64,000 nt of DNA, taken from positions 3,348,001-3,412,000 of the forward strand of contig NZ_CP045324.1 of NCBI RefSeq assembly GCF_009363275.1, given 5' to 3'. Below, piece after piece: positions 35,796 to 44,549 of the stretch. The DNA is from Marinobacter sp. THAF197a. Lineage in GTDB: Bacteria > Pseudomonadota > Gammaproteobacteria > Pseudomonadales > Oleiphilaceae. Below the pieces are notes generated by a model, which was not told where the DNA came from, did not search any database, and worked only from the letters and a program-made list of their open reading frames with translations. Positions within the stretch are counted from its first letter, which is position 1, and each line of letters opens with the position of its first letter. The position numbers and the translations under genes were made by a program.

Positions 35796-36920
35796 TTACT
35801 CCTCGGCTTGCTGAAGTTCCACCGGCAACCAACGCACCGTAGGCTGCCCGCTGTTTCCGTTCTGGTCGTAGTATCCGACGATCTGCAACGCCCAGACCGT
35901 GGACTCAGGATCATCAGCCTCAGCCTTGATCAGGAAGGTTCGGAAGTTGGGCCAGATCTTGTGTTGGTTGGTCAGGTTGTAGGCGTACCAGGTGTTATCC
36001 GTGAATACCCCGCCGGTTGAGTCCGTGTTGTAGAGCTGGGGAACACCCGGATCGCTGTCATTGGCGGCAAGTTCGCTCCAGGTCATCGGGTCGGAGGCCC
36101 CGCCTTTGCCGGCGCCAGAAACACCGCTGTTGGATTTCAGGTACCAGTCCCGACCAGAGAAGCCGACCTGGACGTCCCAGTTGTCGCTGGTGTCACAATC
36201 AACAACGGCATCTGAGTCAAAATCGAAGCATACGTCGCCGCCGTCATAGCCTGCAGGGGGGGTGAAAGTGACTGGTATGGTACTGAATTGCGACGCGCCA
36301 GAGGCCTGCACGTCAAACTCCAGTGTAAAATCCTCAATACCTTGTCCTTCGCGGGTCGGGAAATTGAAGTCGACAACCCGCATTCGGGCATAGCTATTTC
36401 CCTCGGCAGAACGCACCAGATAGCCAACATCGTCTGCCTCGCTGATCACGCCCGTGGCAAAATCATATTGAGACCAGGTATCTGAGGCCCCAAATGCACT
36501 GGCAAAGGCATCCTCCTGCCAGCTAGCCGGCTCTTCAAGAATGCCCAGCAAGTGCTCCTGCTCGGAGTTGGCGGTCGCGTTGGTGAACATATTCGCGACG
36601 GGGTCGCCATTACCATCGTAAAAATCGTCCTGGGCAATAGCCAGAGCGCCGACAACGCTGCCGGTTCCGGAAGCACCGCTGTTCACCTTGAAGCTCAGAC
36701 GGTTGGCGGCAATGTGCCAGTCGCCACCTTCCTCCACCATCGCTCCGGTTTCCAGATTGAGGTAGACGGTCTCCGTTGCCGCGGGCAGCAACTGCTCGGA
36801 AAAATCGCTGACATTATCTGCATCGTCCTCCTCGATGGAGTTGTCACTACCTCCACCACAGGCCGTCAGAGCCAGGGTGGCCAGCACAACAGCCAGAGGC
36901 CTGTTATCGAAAAGTTCCAT
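35796..36920 (-). CDS. hmuY: HmuY-family heme-binding lipoprotein
   Basis: A 374-residue lipoprotein: the signal ends in the lipobox LTAC followed by a GGGSDN linker, then a beta-rich body with HmuY-type segments (VYLNLETGAMV near 52, GRDWYLKSNSGVSG near 256, AYNLTNQHKIWPNFRTFLI near 319). HmuY of Porphyromonas gingivalis captures heme and passes it to HmuR. AAGGAG before 36920 decides this start over an ATG 15 bases upstream. It sits between the receptor and hmuS. At 374 residues it is longer than the roughly 216 of P. gingivalis HmuY. Confidence 0.78.
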   Translation of the reverse strand: MELFDNRPLAVVLATLALTACGGGSDNSIEEDDADNVSDFSEQLLPAATETVYLNLETGAMVEEGGDWHIAANRLSFKVNSGASGTGSVVGALAIAQDDFYDGNGDPVANMFTNATANSEQEHLLGILEEPASWQEDAFASAFGASDTWSQYDFATGVISEADDVGYLVRSAEGNSYARMRVVDFNFPTREGQGIEDFTLEFDVQASGASQFSTIPVTFTPPAGYDGGDVCFDFDSDAVVDCDTSDNWDVQVGFSGRDWYLKSNSGVSGAGKGGASDPMTWSELAANDSDPGVPQLYNTDSTGGVFTDNTWYAYNLTNQHKIWPNFRTFLIKAEADDPESTVWALQIVGYYDQNGNSGQPTVRWLPVELQQAEE

Positions 36921-36957
36921 GGATGTCTCCTTCATATGTTTTTCGGGTGTTCGGGCA

Positions 36958-38961
36958 TCATTGGCCAAAGGAAACCGTTAGCCCAGCGTAGAGGAAACGC
37001 CCGGCAACCGGTCTGAAATCTTCACTGGCATTGGAAAAATCACGCTGTTCGCCGCTAATGTTCTCGGCTCCGGCGAACAATCGAAGCTGGTCGGAGAACT
37101 GGTAGTTCAGCTTCAGGTCGGCCGTTGCATACCCGGGGGACTGGGTTCCCGAGGCCGCATTCACGAACTCTTCACTCTGGTACCGAAGCCTCGCACTCCA
37201 GGACAATCCGGGCAGCCAAAGCGGACCATCCAGCCCGAGGCGTGCCTGATGCCTCGGGCGGCGATTAAGCTCATCGCCTGTTGCCACGTCTTCGGTTCGG
37301 GTCAGGGTATAGCCGGCGGTGAGTCGCCAGTGCTCAGAGGGTTCCCAGCCAGCCGTGGTCTCGAATCCCCAGGTCCTTGCCTCGGCAAGGTTTTCATAGG
37401 AGAAAACCTGAACTCCGTCGTTCCGCGCCTCGGTAGCCTCGGCATCCGGCGAGGTCTGGATCAGTTGCTCGATGTCATTAAAGAAGGCGTTGGCTTCCAG
37501 CCATGCAGACCGGTTCCAGGACAGGCCTCCTCCAAACTGGTAGCTGACGGATTGCTCCGGCTCCAGATCAGGCGTCCCCTGCACGATGTAGCCAAGCTGA
37601 CTGTGGTCAAAAGTGAAGTGCCGCTCCTTGAGATTCGGCACCCGATATCCGGCGCCGACACCACCGCGGAGGAAGCCGGTCAGAGAATCAGTCCGGATCA
37701 GGTCGTAGCGCGCATTGATCTTGGGGGCGGTGTGGGTTCCGAAATCGGAGTCATTCTGGAAACGGACGCCGGGCACCAACTCAAGATTCGCGGTGGGCAT
37801 CCAGGTGTCTTGAACCCAGACCTCCTGGCTCTCACGCTGTCGGCGAGGCTCAGCACCCAGTTCGGAAGCGCCGTCCTTGGTCTGCTTGAGGGTTTCGCGG
37901 TTAACATCGACACCAGCCTGCAAGTGATGACCGAGCCCCACCGGCTTGCCCAAATGGGCAGAAAAACGAGACAGAGTAGATTCGGCACGACGGTCATCAA
38001 AGACACTGCTGGCCGTGTATTTCAAGGTATCGTCGTTGAGGGTCTCATGGACAGCGGCCCAACCGGCACGCAGATCTGAATTGCGACCATGGTCGCCAGC
38101 CAGGGTATAGCGGGTGCGAGTGACTGTTTCATCCTTACCCTGATTGATAAAAAAAGGCGGGTTGCGTTCGGTAAACCGTGACCCGGACTCCTCTTCGAAT
38201 CGGGCGACCGCAGCGCTCAGCCGGTGGTTGCTGTTTGGAAACCAGTCGGTGCGGAAGCTAAGGTCGGTTCGGTCGTATTCATCGCCCGGTCGTGCCCAGG
38301 TCTCTGGCTGCGGGTCGATGCCATCGGAATGCTGGTGTGATGCGGATAATCGAAGGGCCAGCTGTTCATTGCCACCCTGGACCGAGGCTCGGGCCGAATA
38401 TCGCGCGGGGTCGGCGTCACGCCCAGAAGGGTTCTGATCGCCATAGGTACCGACGTCGGCGCTGAAATGACCAGAGAACCCGGAAGCTGGCGGACGGGTG
38501 ATGATGTTGACCACCCCACCGATACCGGCACTACCGTATTGAGCAGACACAGCTCCCTTGACCACTTCGACACGCTCGATATCAAGGACAGCCAACTGAC
38601 TGACATCAACGGATGAACCGGTCGTCGCCGTCATCGGCATACCATCGATCAGCACCAGAACCCGGTCAGCCTCAATTCCCTGCAACCAAACCTCATACCC
38701 GGGTTTCCCGTGAACTTCCCGCAGCTGAACCCCGGGCACGTTCTCCAGCGCTTCTTTCATGCTCCGGGCGTGAGTTTTCTCAAGCTCCTTCGCGGTGACG
38801 ACCTCGGTGCGCACAGGAGTGTCCAGCAACTGACGCTCCGCTCTCGTTCCAGTGACAACCAGCTCATCCAGATACAAGGCCTCGGCAATCAGATTGCGGG
38901 AACCTCCCAAAAGCACAAGGAACAGCAACCATCGCCCGAGATCACATTTCGAATTCAACAT
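36958..38961 (-). CDS. hmuR: TonB-dependent heme receptor HmuR
   Basis: A 667-residue outer membrane receptor: signal peptide ending LIAEA, TonB box DELVVTGTR at about 31-39, plug domain with VVKGAVSAQYGSAGIGGVVN, and a barrel ending VSFGQ. The YRVPNLKERHF segment with TPDLEPEQS after it corresponds to the FRAP/NPDL region of heme receptors, including a histidine between them. The ATG at 38961 is preferred over a TTG 12 bases earlier. First gene of the heme operon, with an ANR box and a Fur-like repeat upstream. Confidence 0.88.
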   Translation of the reverse strand: MLNSKCDLGRWLLFLVLLGGSRNLIAEALYLDELVVTGTRAERQLLDTPVRTEVVTAKELEKTHARSMKEALENVPGVQLREVHGKPGYEVWLQGIEADRVLVLIDGMPMTATTGSSVDVSQLAVLDIERVEVVKGAVSAQYGSAGIGGVVNIITRPPASGFSGHFSADVGTYGDQNPSGRDADPARYSARASVQGGNEQLALRLSASHQHSDGIDPQPETWARPGDEYDRTDLSFRTDWFPNSNHRLSAAVARFEEESGSRFTERNPPFFINQGKDETVTRTRYTLAGDHGRNSDLRAGWAAVHETLNDDTLKYTASSVFDDRRAESTLSRFSAHLGKPVGLGHHLQAGVDVNRETLKQTKDGASELGAEPRRQRESQEVWVQDTWMPTANLELVPGVRFQNDSDFGTHTAPKINARYDLIRTDSLTGFLRGGVGAGYRVPNLKERHFTFDHSQLGYIVQGTPDLEPEQSVSYQFGGGLSWNRSAWLEANAFFNDIEQLIQTSPDAEATEARNDGVQVFSYENLAEARTWGFETTAGWEPSEHWRLTAGYTLTRTEDVATGDELNRRPRHQARLGLDGPLWLPGLSWSARLRYQSEEFVNAASGTQSPGYATADLKLNYQFSDQLRLFAGAENISGEQRDFSNASEDFRPVAGRFLYAGLTVSFGQ

Positions 38962-38970
38962 ACTACACAC

Positions 38971-38997
38971 CAATAATCGTAATGCGAACGATTATTG
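38971..38997. promoter_or_regulatory. Fur-like inverted repeat over the hmuR promoter
   Basis: CAATAATCGT and ACGATTATTG form a perfect 10-bp inverted repeat with a 7-base spacer. It covers the likely -10 AATAAT (38991-38996) of a promoter with -35 TTGATC (39014-39019) and 17-base spacing on the minus strand. An AT-rich palindrome at this place before a heme receptor fits Fur repression, though the match to the GATAATGATAATCATTATC consensus is partial. Confidence 0.6.
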
Positions 38998-39028
38998 TTT
39001 TGTTTCAGCTAAAGATCAACCCCTTTGG

Positions 39029-39042
39029 TTGATGAATATCAA
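39029..39042. promoter_or_regulatory. Perfect ANR/FNR box upstream of hmuR
   Basis: TTGATGAATATCAA matches the consensus at all ten positions. Its centre lies about 50 bases before the likely hmuR transcript start, upstream of the -35. It could activate or repress; it is also just before the shared terminator of secB. Confidence 0.65.
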
Positions 39043-39051
39043 GCGCGCACA

Positions 39052-39077
39052 AAAAAACCGGCCTCAGCCGGTTTTTC
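39052..39077. terminator. Terminator of secB
   Basis: AAAACCGGC and GCCGGTTTT with a CTCA loop, followed by further T on the minus strand, 23 bases past the secB stop. Confidence 0.88.
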
Positions 39078-39099
39078 ATATTTCCAGAAAACCAAACGT

Positions 39100-39597
39100 T
39101 TAGTGAGTCTGCTCTTCCTTGGCCTCACCTGCCGCCTCTTCCTGCTTGCGCTTCAGCGCCTGGGCGTAAATCGCGTCAAAGTTCACCGGCGCCAGCATCA
39201 GGGCCGGGAAGCTGCCCTTGTTGACGATACCGTCGATGGCTTCGCGGGCGTAGGGGAACAGAATCGTCGGGCAGTACGCGCCCAGCATCTGACCGAGCTG
39301 CGGGCCTTCAATGCCAGATACCATGAATACACCGGCCTGCTGGATCTCTACGATGTAGGCAACCTTCTCACCGACCTTGGCAGTCACGGTCAGCGACAGC
39401 ACCACTTCATACTGATTATCACTGATCTTGTTGTGGGCGGTATTCAGATCCAGGTTCACCTGCGGCTTCCACTGCTCCTGAAACACCAGGGGAGCATTAG
39501 GAGATTCAAAAGACAGGTCCTTCACATAGATGCGCTGAAGGGCAAACTGGGGTTGGTTCTGGTTTTCGGTGCCTGCGGCTTGCTGATTCTCAGCCAT
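39100..39597 (-). CDS. secB: Protein-export chaperone SecB
   Basis: Tetrameric chaperone that keeps preproteins unfolded and hands them to SecA. The 165-residue sequence has FALQRIYVKDLSFESPNAP at about 18-36, the strand pattern YEVVLSLTVTAK and the C-terminal FPYAREAIDGIVNKGSFP and LAPVNFDAIYAQ. AAGGAC precedes the ATG. It forms the secB-yibN block known from E. coli, but the intervening grxC is not present in the 132-base spacer. Confidence 0.96.
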   Translation of the reverse strand: MAENQQAAGTENQNQPQFALQRIYVKDLSFESPNAPLVFQEQWKPQVNLDLNTAHNKISDNQYEVVLSLTVTAKVGEKVAYIVEIQQAGVFMVSGIEGPQLGQMLGAYCPTILFPYAREAIDGIVNKGSFPALMLAPVNFDAIYAQALKRKQEEAAGEAKEEQTH

Positions 39598-39729
39598 GAT
39601 CAGTCCTTTCGTTCTGGTAAAAAGGGCAACAGCCCGTTGTTATGGTCACGTGAGCCGAAACAGTCTACTGCGTGGTCCCGGCAGGTAATGTGAAACAGTG
39701 CGACAGATCGGCAATCAGATCAAGCCCTG

Positions 39730-40146
39730 TTACTTTTTCACCAGCGGCAGATTGCTGGCTCTCCAATCGGTGATACCGCCATTCAGGCGAACCACGTTGG
39801 TATAGCCCTCAGCATTCAGCTGCTTGACCGCCATGGCTGAATGCTGGCCCATTTTGTCCGCCACAATAATCTGCTTGTCTTTGAACTTGCTCAATTCGTT
39901 GGCACGGCTCTTGAGGCTGTTCAACGGGATATTGATGGAGCCGGTAATGCGACCTTCGCCAAATTCCTTGCGGTCTCGGATATCCACCACTACCGCCTCA
40001 TCCTTGTTGATCAAAGTAACGGCACCCTGAGCCGAAATTTTGGTGCCACCCCGCCGGGATTCCAACACCAGAATGGCCACCAGGAATGCCACGAACAGTG
40101 ATACCAGAATGTAATGATTGACTACGAATTCAAACAAGCGGTCCAT
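39730..40146 (-). CDS. yibN: YibN-type membrane rhodanese-like protein lacking the catalytic cysteine
   Basis: A 138-residue protein with one N-terminal membrane helix (about 8-28) and a cytosolic rhodanese domain (LINKDEAVVVDIRDRKEFG, then GSINIPLNSL). Where active rhodaneses have a cysteine loop, this reads IIVADKMGQHS, so sulfur transfer is unlikely, as in E. coli YibN. That protein has been linked to the YidC insertase. The start at 40146 follows AGGG; a -10 TATAAT lies at 40177-40182 on the minus strand. Confidence 0.85.
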   Translation of the reverse strand: MDRLFEFVVNHYILVSLFVAFLVAILVLESRRGGTKISAQGAVTLINKDEAVVVDIRDRKEFGEGRITGSINIPLNSLKSRANELSKFKDKQIIVADKMGQHSAMAVKQLNAEGYTNVVRLNGGITDWRASNLPLVKK

Positions 40147-40309
40147 GAAACTACCCTGAAAATTTGATTTGGCGGGATTATACACACCCGTAACGACTCA
40201 AAGAAGGCAAGCGTCTTTGCCGGCAGGCTGCAAACCCGAGCCTCAAACCATAGTGCCAATGCATGATACCGATGTGCGCCCTTACGTGGCCTGCGCAAAT
40301 GAAAACGGT

Positions 40310-40315
40310 TACAAT
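40310..40315 (+). promoter_or_regulatory. Likely -10 element of the gpmI promoter
   Basis: TACAAT lies 44 bases before the gpmI ATG in the 213-base divergent spacer between yibN and gpmI. No strong -35 is evident. Confidence 0.4.
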
Positions 40316-40359
40316 CTGACCCACTTTAAATCCGCTACTTTCGCAATCAACCGGACGAA

Positions 40360-41910
40360 ATGATGACCGAGACGCGCAAGCCCACTGCACTGATTATTCT
40401 CGACGGCTGGGGCCACCGGGACCCGGCTGAAGACAATGCCATTTCTAACGCCCAGACCCCGTTCTGGGACAAGCTCTGGCAGAATCAGCCCAAGACCCTG
40501 ATCAACACCTCAGGGATGTTTGTGGGGCTGCCCCAGGGCCAGATGGGCAACTCCGAAGTAGGCCACATGAACCTGGGTGCCGGCCGGGTGGTCTATCAAA
40601 GCCTGACGCGTATCGACAAAGACCTTGAAGACGGCAAGTTCCAGAGCAACAACGCCCTGTGTAACGCCATTGATAAAGCCGTAGCCAATGGCAAGGCCGT
40701 TCACATCATGGGCCTGCTGTCCCCCGGCGGCGTACACAGCCACGAAGACCATATGCTGGCTGCCGCAGAGGTTGCCGCGGCCCGTGGTGCCAAAGAGGTG
40801 TACATTCATGCGTTCCTGGACGGCCGTGACATGCCCCCGCGCAGTGCTCGCCCGTCCCTGGAAAAAGCCGCAACCAAAATGAAAGCCCTGGGCGTTGGCC
40901 GGGTGGCGACTATCGTGGGCCGCTACTTTGCCATGGACCGCGACAACCGCTGGGATCGGGTGGAAGCCGCTTACAACGCCATGACGTTGGGCGAGGCGGA
41001 ATTCACGTTTGAAGATCCGCTCACCGCGCTGGATCAAGCCTATGAGCGGGGCGAAAACGACGAGTTCGTAAAAGCCACTCACATTCGCGCCGAAGGCCAG
41101 CCGGAAGGCACCATCAACGACGGCGATTCGGTACTGTTCATGAATTTCCGGGCTGACCGCGCACGGGAAATGACCCGTACCTTCGTGGAACAGGACTTCG
41201 ACGGTTTTGACCGCCGAAAACACCCGGCACTGGCCGACTTTGTGATGCTGACCGAGTACGCGGCAGACATCAAAACCTCCTGCGCCTACCCGCCGGAGCA
41301 GCTGAGCAATGGTTTGGGTGAATATATGGCCGCGCTTGGCAAAACCCAGTTGCGCATCGCTGAAACCGAAAAGTACGCCCACGTCACCTTCTTCTTCAAC
41401 GGCGGCCTGGAAACCCCGTTTGAGGGCGAAGACCGCATTCTGGTGCCGTCCCCGAAAGTCGCCACCTACGACCTGCAGCCGGAAATGAGCGCACCGGAAG
41501 TCACCGACAAGCTGGTCGAAGCCATCAAGAGCGGCAAGTACGACTTGATCGTATGCAACTACGCCAACGGCGACATGGTTGGCCATACCGGCAAACTGGA
41601 CGCCGCCATCAAAGCCGCTGAGTGCCTGGACCAGTGCGTGCAGCGAGTGGTGGAAGCCCTGGACGAGGTGGGCGGTGAAGCGCTGATTACCGCCGACCAC
41701 GGCAACTGTGAGCAGATGACCGACCCGAACTCAGGCCAGCTGCATACCTCCCACACCATCGGCCCAGTGCCGCTGGTCTATACCGGCCACCGCAAGGTCA
41801 CTCTCAAGGATGACGGCAGCCTGTGCGATATTGCACCGACCTTACTCGCCCTGATGGGCGACGAAAAACCAAAGGAAATGTCCGGGCACAGCCTGGTCGA
41901 TTTCAGCTGA
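40360..41910 (+). CDS. gpmI: Cofactor-independent phosphoglycerate mutase GpmI
   Basis: Interconverts 3- and 2-phosphoglycerate in glycolysis and gluconeogenesis with two Mn2+ ions. The 516-residue enzyme has LIILDGWGHR with the first metal Asp, the phosphoserine motif GNSEVGHMNLGAG (about Ser65), DGRDMPP near 150-156, FNFRADRAREMT near 258 and the C-terminal ADHGNCEQM. Start at the first of two adjacent ATGs. The stop is 17 bases before the envC start, matching the E. coli gpmM-envC-yibQ order. Confidence 0.97.
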   Translation: MMTETRKPTALIILDGWGHRDPAEDNAISNAQTPFWDKLWQNQPKTLINTSGMFVGLPQGQMGNSEVGHMNLGAGRVVYQSLTRIDKDLEDGKFQSNNALCNAIDKAVANGKAVHIMGLLSPGGVHSHEDHMLAAAEVAAARGAKEVYIHAFLDGRDMPPRSARPSLEKAATKMKALGVGRVATIVGRYFAMDRDNRWDRVEAAYNAMTLGEAEFTFEDPLTALDQAYERGENDEFVKATHIRAEGQPEGTINDGDSVLFMNFRADRAREMTRTFVEQDFDGFDRRKHPALADFVMLTEYAADIKTSCAYPPEQLSNGLGEYMAALGKTQLRIAETEKYAHVTFFFNGGLETPFEGEDRILVPSPKVATYDLQPEMSAPEVTDKLVEAIKSGKYDLIVCNYANGDMVGHTGKLDAAIKAAECLDQCVQRVVEALDEVGGEALITADHGNCEQMTDPNSGQLHTSHTIGPVPLVYTGHRKVTLKDDGSLCDIAPTLLALMGDEKPKEMSGHSLVDFS

Positions 41911-41927
41911 TCCGGCTGCCGGAATAC

Positions 41928-43067
41928 GTGTTCACGCGGCTCGCCATACTGGTGCTGGCCCTCATGCTGGGGGCCACGCCACTGCATGCCCAGCAGGAAG
42001 TCACGCCGGCCCAGGTCGAAGCGCTTAAAAAGCGTATCGCCACTATCGACAAATGGCTGGTCAGCGCCGAGAAGAACCGGTCCGACCTGGAAAAGCAGCT
42101 GGTTGCCACCGAACGCAGAATCAGCGACCTGACCCGTGAGCGCCGCGAACTTCGGGCCCGGGCGGATGAACAGCAACAACGGCTTGGCGAACTGCAAACG
42201 CAGGAAAACGAGCTGGCCGACACCCTCGACAAACAACGGGACAGCCTGAAGAAACAAATACGCGCCGCCTGGATGGAAGGCGATGCACCAGCCCTGAAAG
42301 TTCTCCTCAATGAAATCGAGCCGGGCATGATCGCCCGCACCCTGACCTACTACGAATATCTCAGCAAAGATACCGTTGAACGGCTGGAAGCCTTCCTGGC
42401 CAGTCTTCAGGAACTCAAAGCCGCCCGCGCGGCCGTCCAGGCCAGCCGGGTGGAACTGGCGAAAACCGAAAGCAATCTTGAACAGCGCCAGAAGCAACTG
42501 GCAGACACTCGCAAGGAACGGGAACAAACCCTGGCGGCCCTGAATGCCGATATCCGTACCCGCCGAGGCGAGAGGGATGATCTGGAGGCAGACCGCAAGC
42601 GTCTGGAGCGGCTGCTGGAAGAGGTTCAGGAAGCCATTGCCAGCATTCCCGCCCCCAACGAATCGCGCCCCTTTAAATCGTTGCGCAACCGCCTGCCATG
42701 GCCGGTTCAGGGCCGGGTTGTGAGTAACTACGGCGCAACCTACGCCGATGGCAAGCTTCGCCGTAATGGCCTCATCATGAACACCTCGGAAGAAGCCGAG
42801 GTCAAAGCCGTACACTACGGCCGGGTCGTCTTCGCCAACTGGCTTCGCGGTTTTGGTCTGATGACCATCATCGACCACGGCGACGGATATATGACATTGT
42901 ATGGTCATAGCAGCAGCCTGTTCACCGCCCCCGGGGACTGGGTAGGTGCTGGCGAAACCATTGCCCTGGCCGGGCGCACCGGAGGCACGGAAGATCCGGC
43001 GGTGTATTTTGAAGTGCGCCAGAACGGCAAACCGGTCAACCCCCGCAGCTGGCTTGGCAAACCCTGA
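41928..43067 (+). CDS. envC: EnvC-like divisome murein hydrolase activator
   Basis: A 379-residue exported protein: signal peptide ending PLHAQ, a long coiled coil at about 20-235, and a LytM domain at about 260-379. The LytM metal ligands are degraded (RRNGLIMN in place of HxGxD, and YFEVR in place of HFE), while LYGHSS is kept. This is the EnvC pattern: no own hydrolase activity, but activation of amidases at the septum. A GTG start just after gpmI is proposed; the frame is open farther upstream, so it is uncertain by a few codons. Confidence 0.85.
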   Translation: MFTRLAILVLALMLGATPLHAQQEVTPAQVEALKKRIATIDKWLVSAEKNRSDLEKQLVATERRISDLTRERRELRARADEQQQRLGELQTQENELADTLDKQRDSLKKQIRAAWMEGDAPALKVLLNEIEPGMIARTLTYYEYLSKDTVERLEAFLASLQELKAARAAVQASRVELAKTESNLEQRQKQLADTRKEREQTLAALNADIRTRRGERDDLEADRKRLERLLEEVQEAIASIPAPNESRPFKSLRNRLPWPVQGRVVSNYGATYADGKLRRNGLIMNTSEEAEVKAVHYGRVVFANWLRGFGLMTIIDHGDGYMTLYGHSSSLFTAPGDWVGAGETIALAGRTGGTEDPAVYFEVRQNGKPVNPRSWLGKP

Positions 43068-43154
43068 ACCAAAGGGCTGACAAACACCGCGCCGGGCGCC
43101 ATACTGTCTGGAGCCTAGCTGGTCCAACTTGCGGAAACACAACAGGATATGTGA

Positions 43155-44549
43155 ATGAAACGGGTTAGAAGTACTCTCCAGATCTCACCACTACGTGCCA
43201 TCGCACTTGCGACCTGTTGTCTGGCCGCCCCCGGACTGGCCCTGGCACAAGACCAGGAAGCCCAGACCCAGCAAATTCTGGAAGGCATCCAGAACGGCGA
43301 GCGGGTACAGATTCAGCTCCCTGACCCGGAAGAACAACTGCCCCTGGATGACCTGAGGAAGTTCACCGAAGTCTTCAGCCGTATTAAAGCCGCCTATGTG
43401 GAAGAGGTGTCAGACCGCAAACTCCTCGAAAGCGCCATCAAAGGCATGCTGTCTGACCTGGACCCCCACTCTACCTACCTGGCCCCCAAGGATTACGAGG
43501 AACTGGAAGAAAGTACCTCGGGTGAGTTTGGCGGTCTGGGCATTGAAGTGGGTATGGAAAACGGCTTTGTAAAAGTCATTGCCCCCATTGACGACACCCC
43601 CGCTCACAAAGCCGGCGTACTGGCAGGTGACCTGATCATCAAACTGGACGAAAAGCCGGTCAAAGGCATGTCGCTGGAAGAAGCGGTCAAGCTGATGCGC
43701 GGCAAACCGGGAACGGTACTGACCCTGACCATCATGCGGGAAGGCGAGAGCGCCCCGATCGAGATCGACGTTACCCGCGATGTCATCAAGGTAACCAGCG
43801 TTAAATCCCGGATGATTGAAAATGGTTACGGCTATGTGCGGATTACCCAGTTCCAGGCTGAAACAGGACGGCAGTTCCGCCAGGCCCTGACCAAACTGGA
43901 GGAAGAATACGGCGGCGACCTGGATGGCCTGATTATCGACGTTCGCAACAATCCCGGCGGCGTATTGCAGGCAGCCGTCGAAACCGCAGACGCCTTGCTG
44001 GATGAAGGGCTGATTGTTTACACCGAGGGGCGCATCCAGAGCTCTCGGCTTCGATTCAGCGCCAAAGCCGGCGACATTATGGAAGGCACCCCCATCGTTG
44101 TTCTGATCAACGGCGGCTCGGCCTCCGCATCCGAGATCCTCGCCGGTGCGCTGCAGGACCACGGCCGTGCGGTGATTATGGGCACCAAGTCGTTCGGCAA
44201 AGGCAGCGTGCAAACCGTTATCCCGTTGGACGAAACCCACGCCATCAAGATGACTACCGCCCGTTACTACACACCGGAAGGCCGTTCAATCCAGGCTACC
44301 GGTATCAAGCCTGACATCGAAGTGCGCCCCGCCGAGCTGACCGAACTTGACGGCCGCCCCTTCTTTACCGAGGCAGATCTGAGCGGTCATCTGCAAGGTC
44401 AGGATGAGGAACAGGAACGCCTGGAACGGCAGCAGCAAGCCGAAACTCCGGCTTCTGCAGCTGAGCGCGATTACCAGCTGCGTTCCGCGCTAAACCTGCT
44501 GAAAGGCATGAACATTCTCAACCGGCGGGATCAGGGCAAAAATAAGTGA
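43155..44549 (+). CDS. ctpA: C-terminal processing peptidase CtpA (S41)
   Basis: A 464-residue periplasmic serine protease: signal peptide ending LALAQ, PDZ domain at about 120-205 (GGLGIEVGMENG, then SPAHKAGV-like TPAHKAGVLAGD) and S41 catalytic domain with INGGSASASEILAGAL (Ser about 324) and GTKSFGKGSVQ (Lys about 349). It cleaves C-terminal tails of exported proteins and murein hydrolases. It overlaps yibQ by four bases. In E. coli envC and yibQ are adjacent; here ctpA sits between them. Confidence 0.95.
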   Translation: MKRVRSTLQISPLRAIALATCCLAAPGLALAQDQEAQTQQILEGIQNGERVQIQLPDPEEQLPLDDLRKFTEVFSRIKAAYVEEVSDRKLLESAIKGMLSDLDPHSTYLAPKDYEELEESTSGEFGGLGIEVGMENGFVKVIAPIDDTPAHKAGVLAGDLIIKLDEKPVKGMSLEEAVKLMRGKPGTVLTLTIMREGESAPIEIDVTRDVIKVTSVKSRMIENGYGYVRITQFQAETGRQFRQALTKLEEEYGGDLDGLIIDVRNNPGGVLQAAVETADALLDEGLIVYTEGRIQSSRLRFSAKAGDIMEGTPIVVLINGGSASASEILAGALQDHGRAVIMGTKSFGKGSVQTVIPLDETHAIKMTTARYYTPEGRSIQATGIKPDIEVRPAELTELDGRPFFTEADLSGHLQGQDEEQERLERQQQAETPASAAERDYQLRSALNLLKGMNILNRRDQGKNK

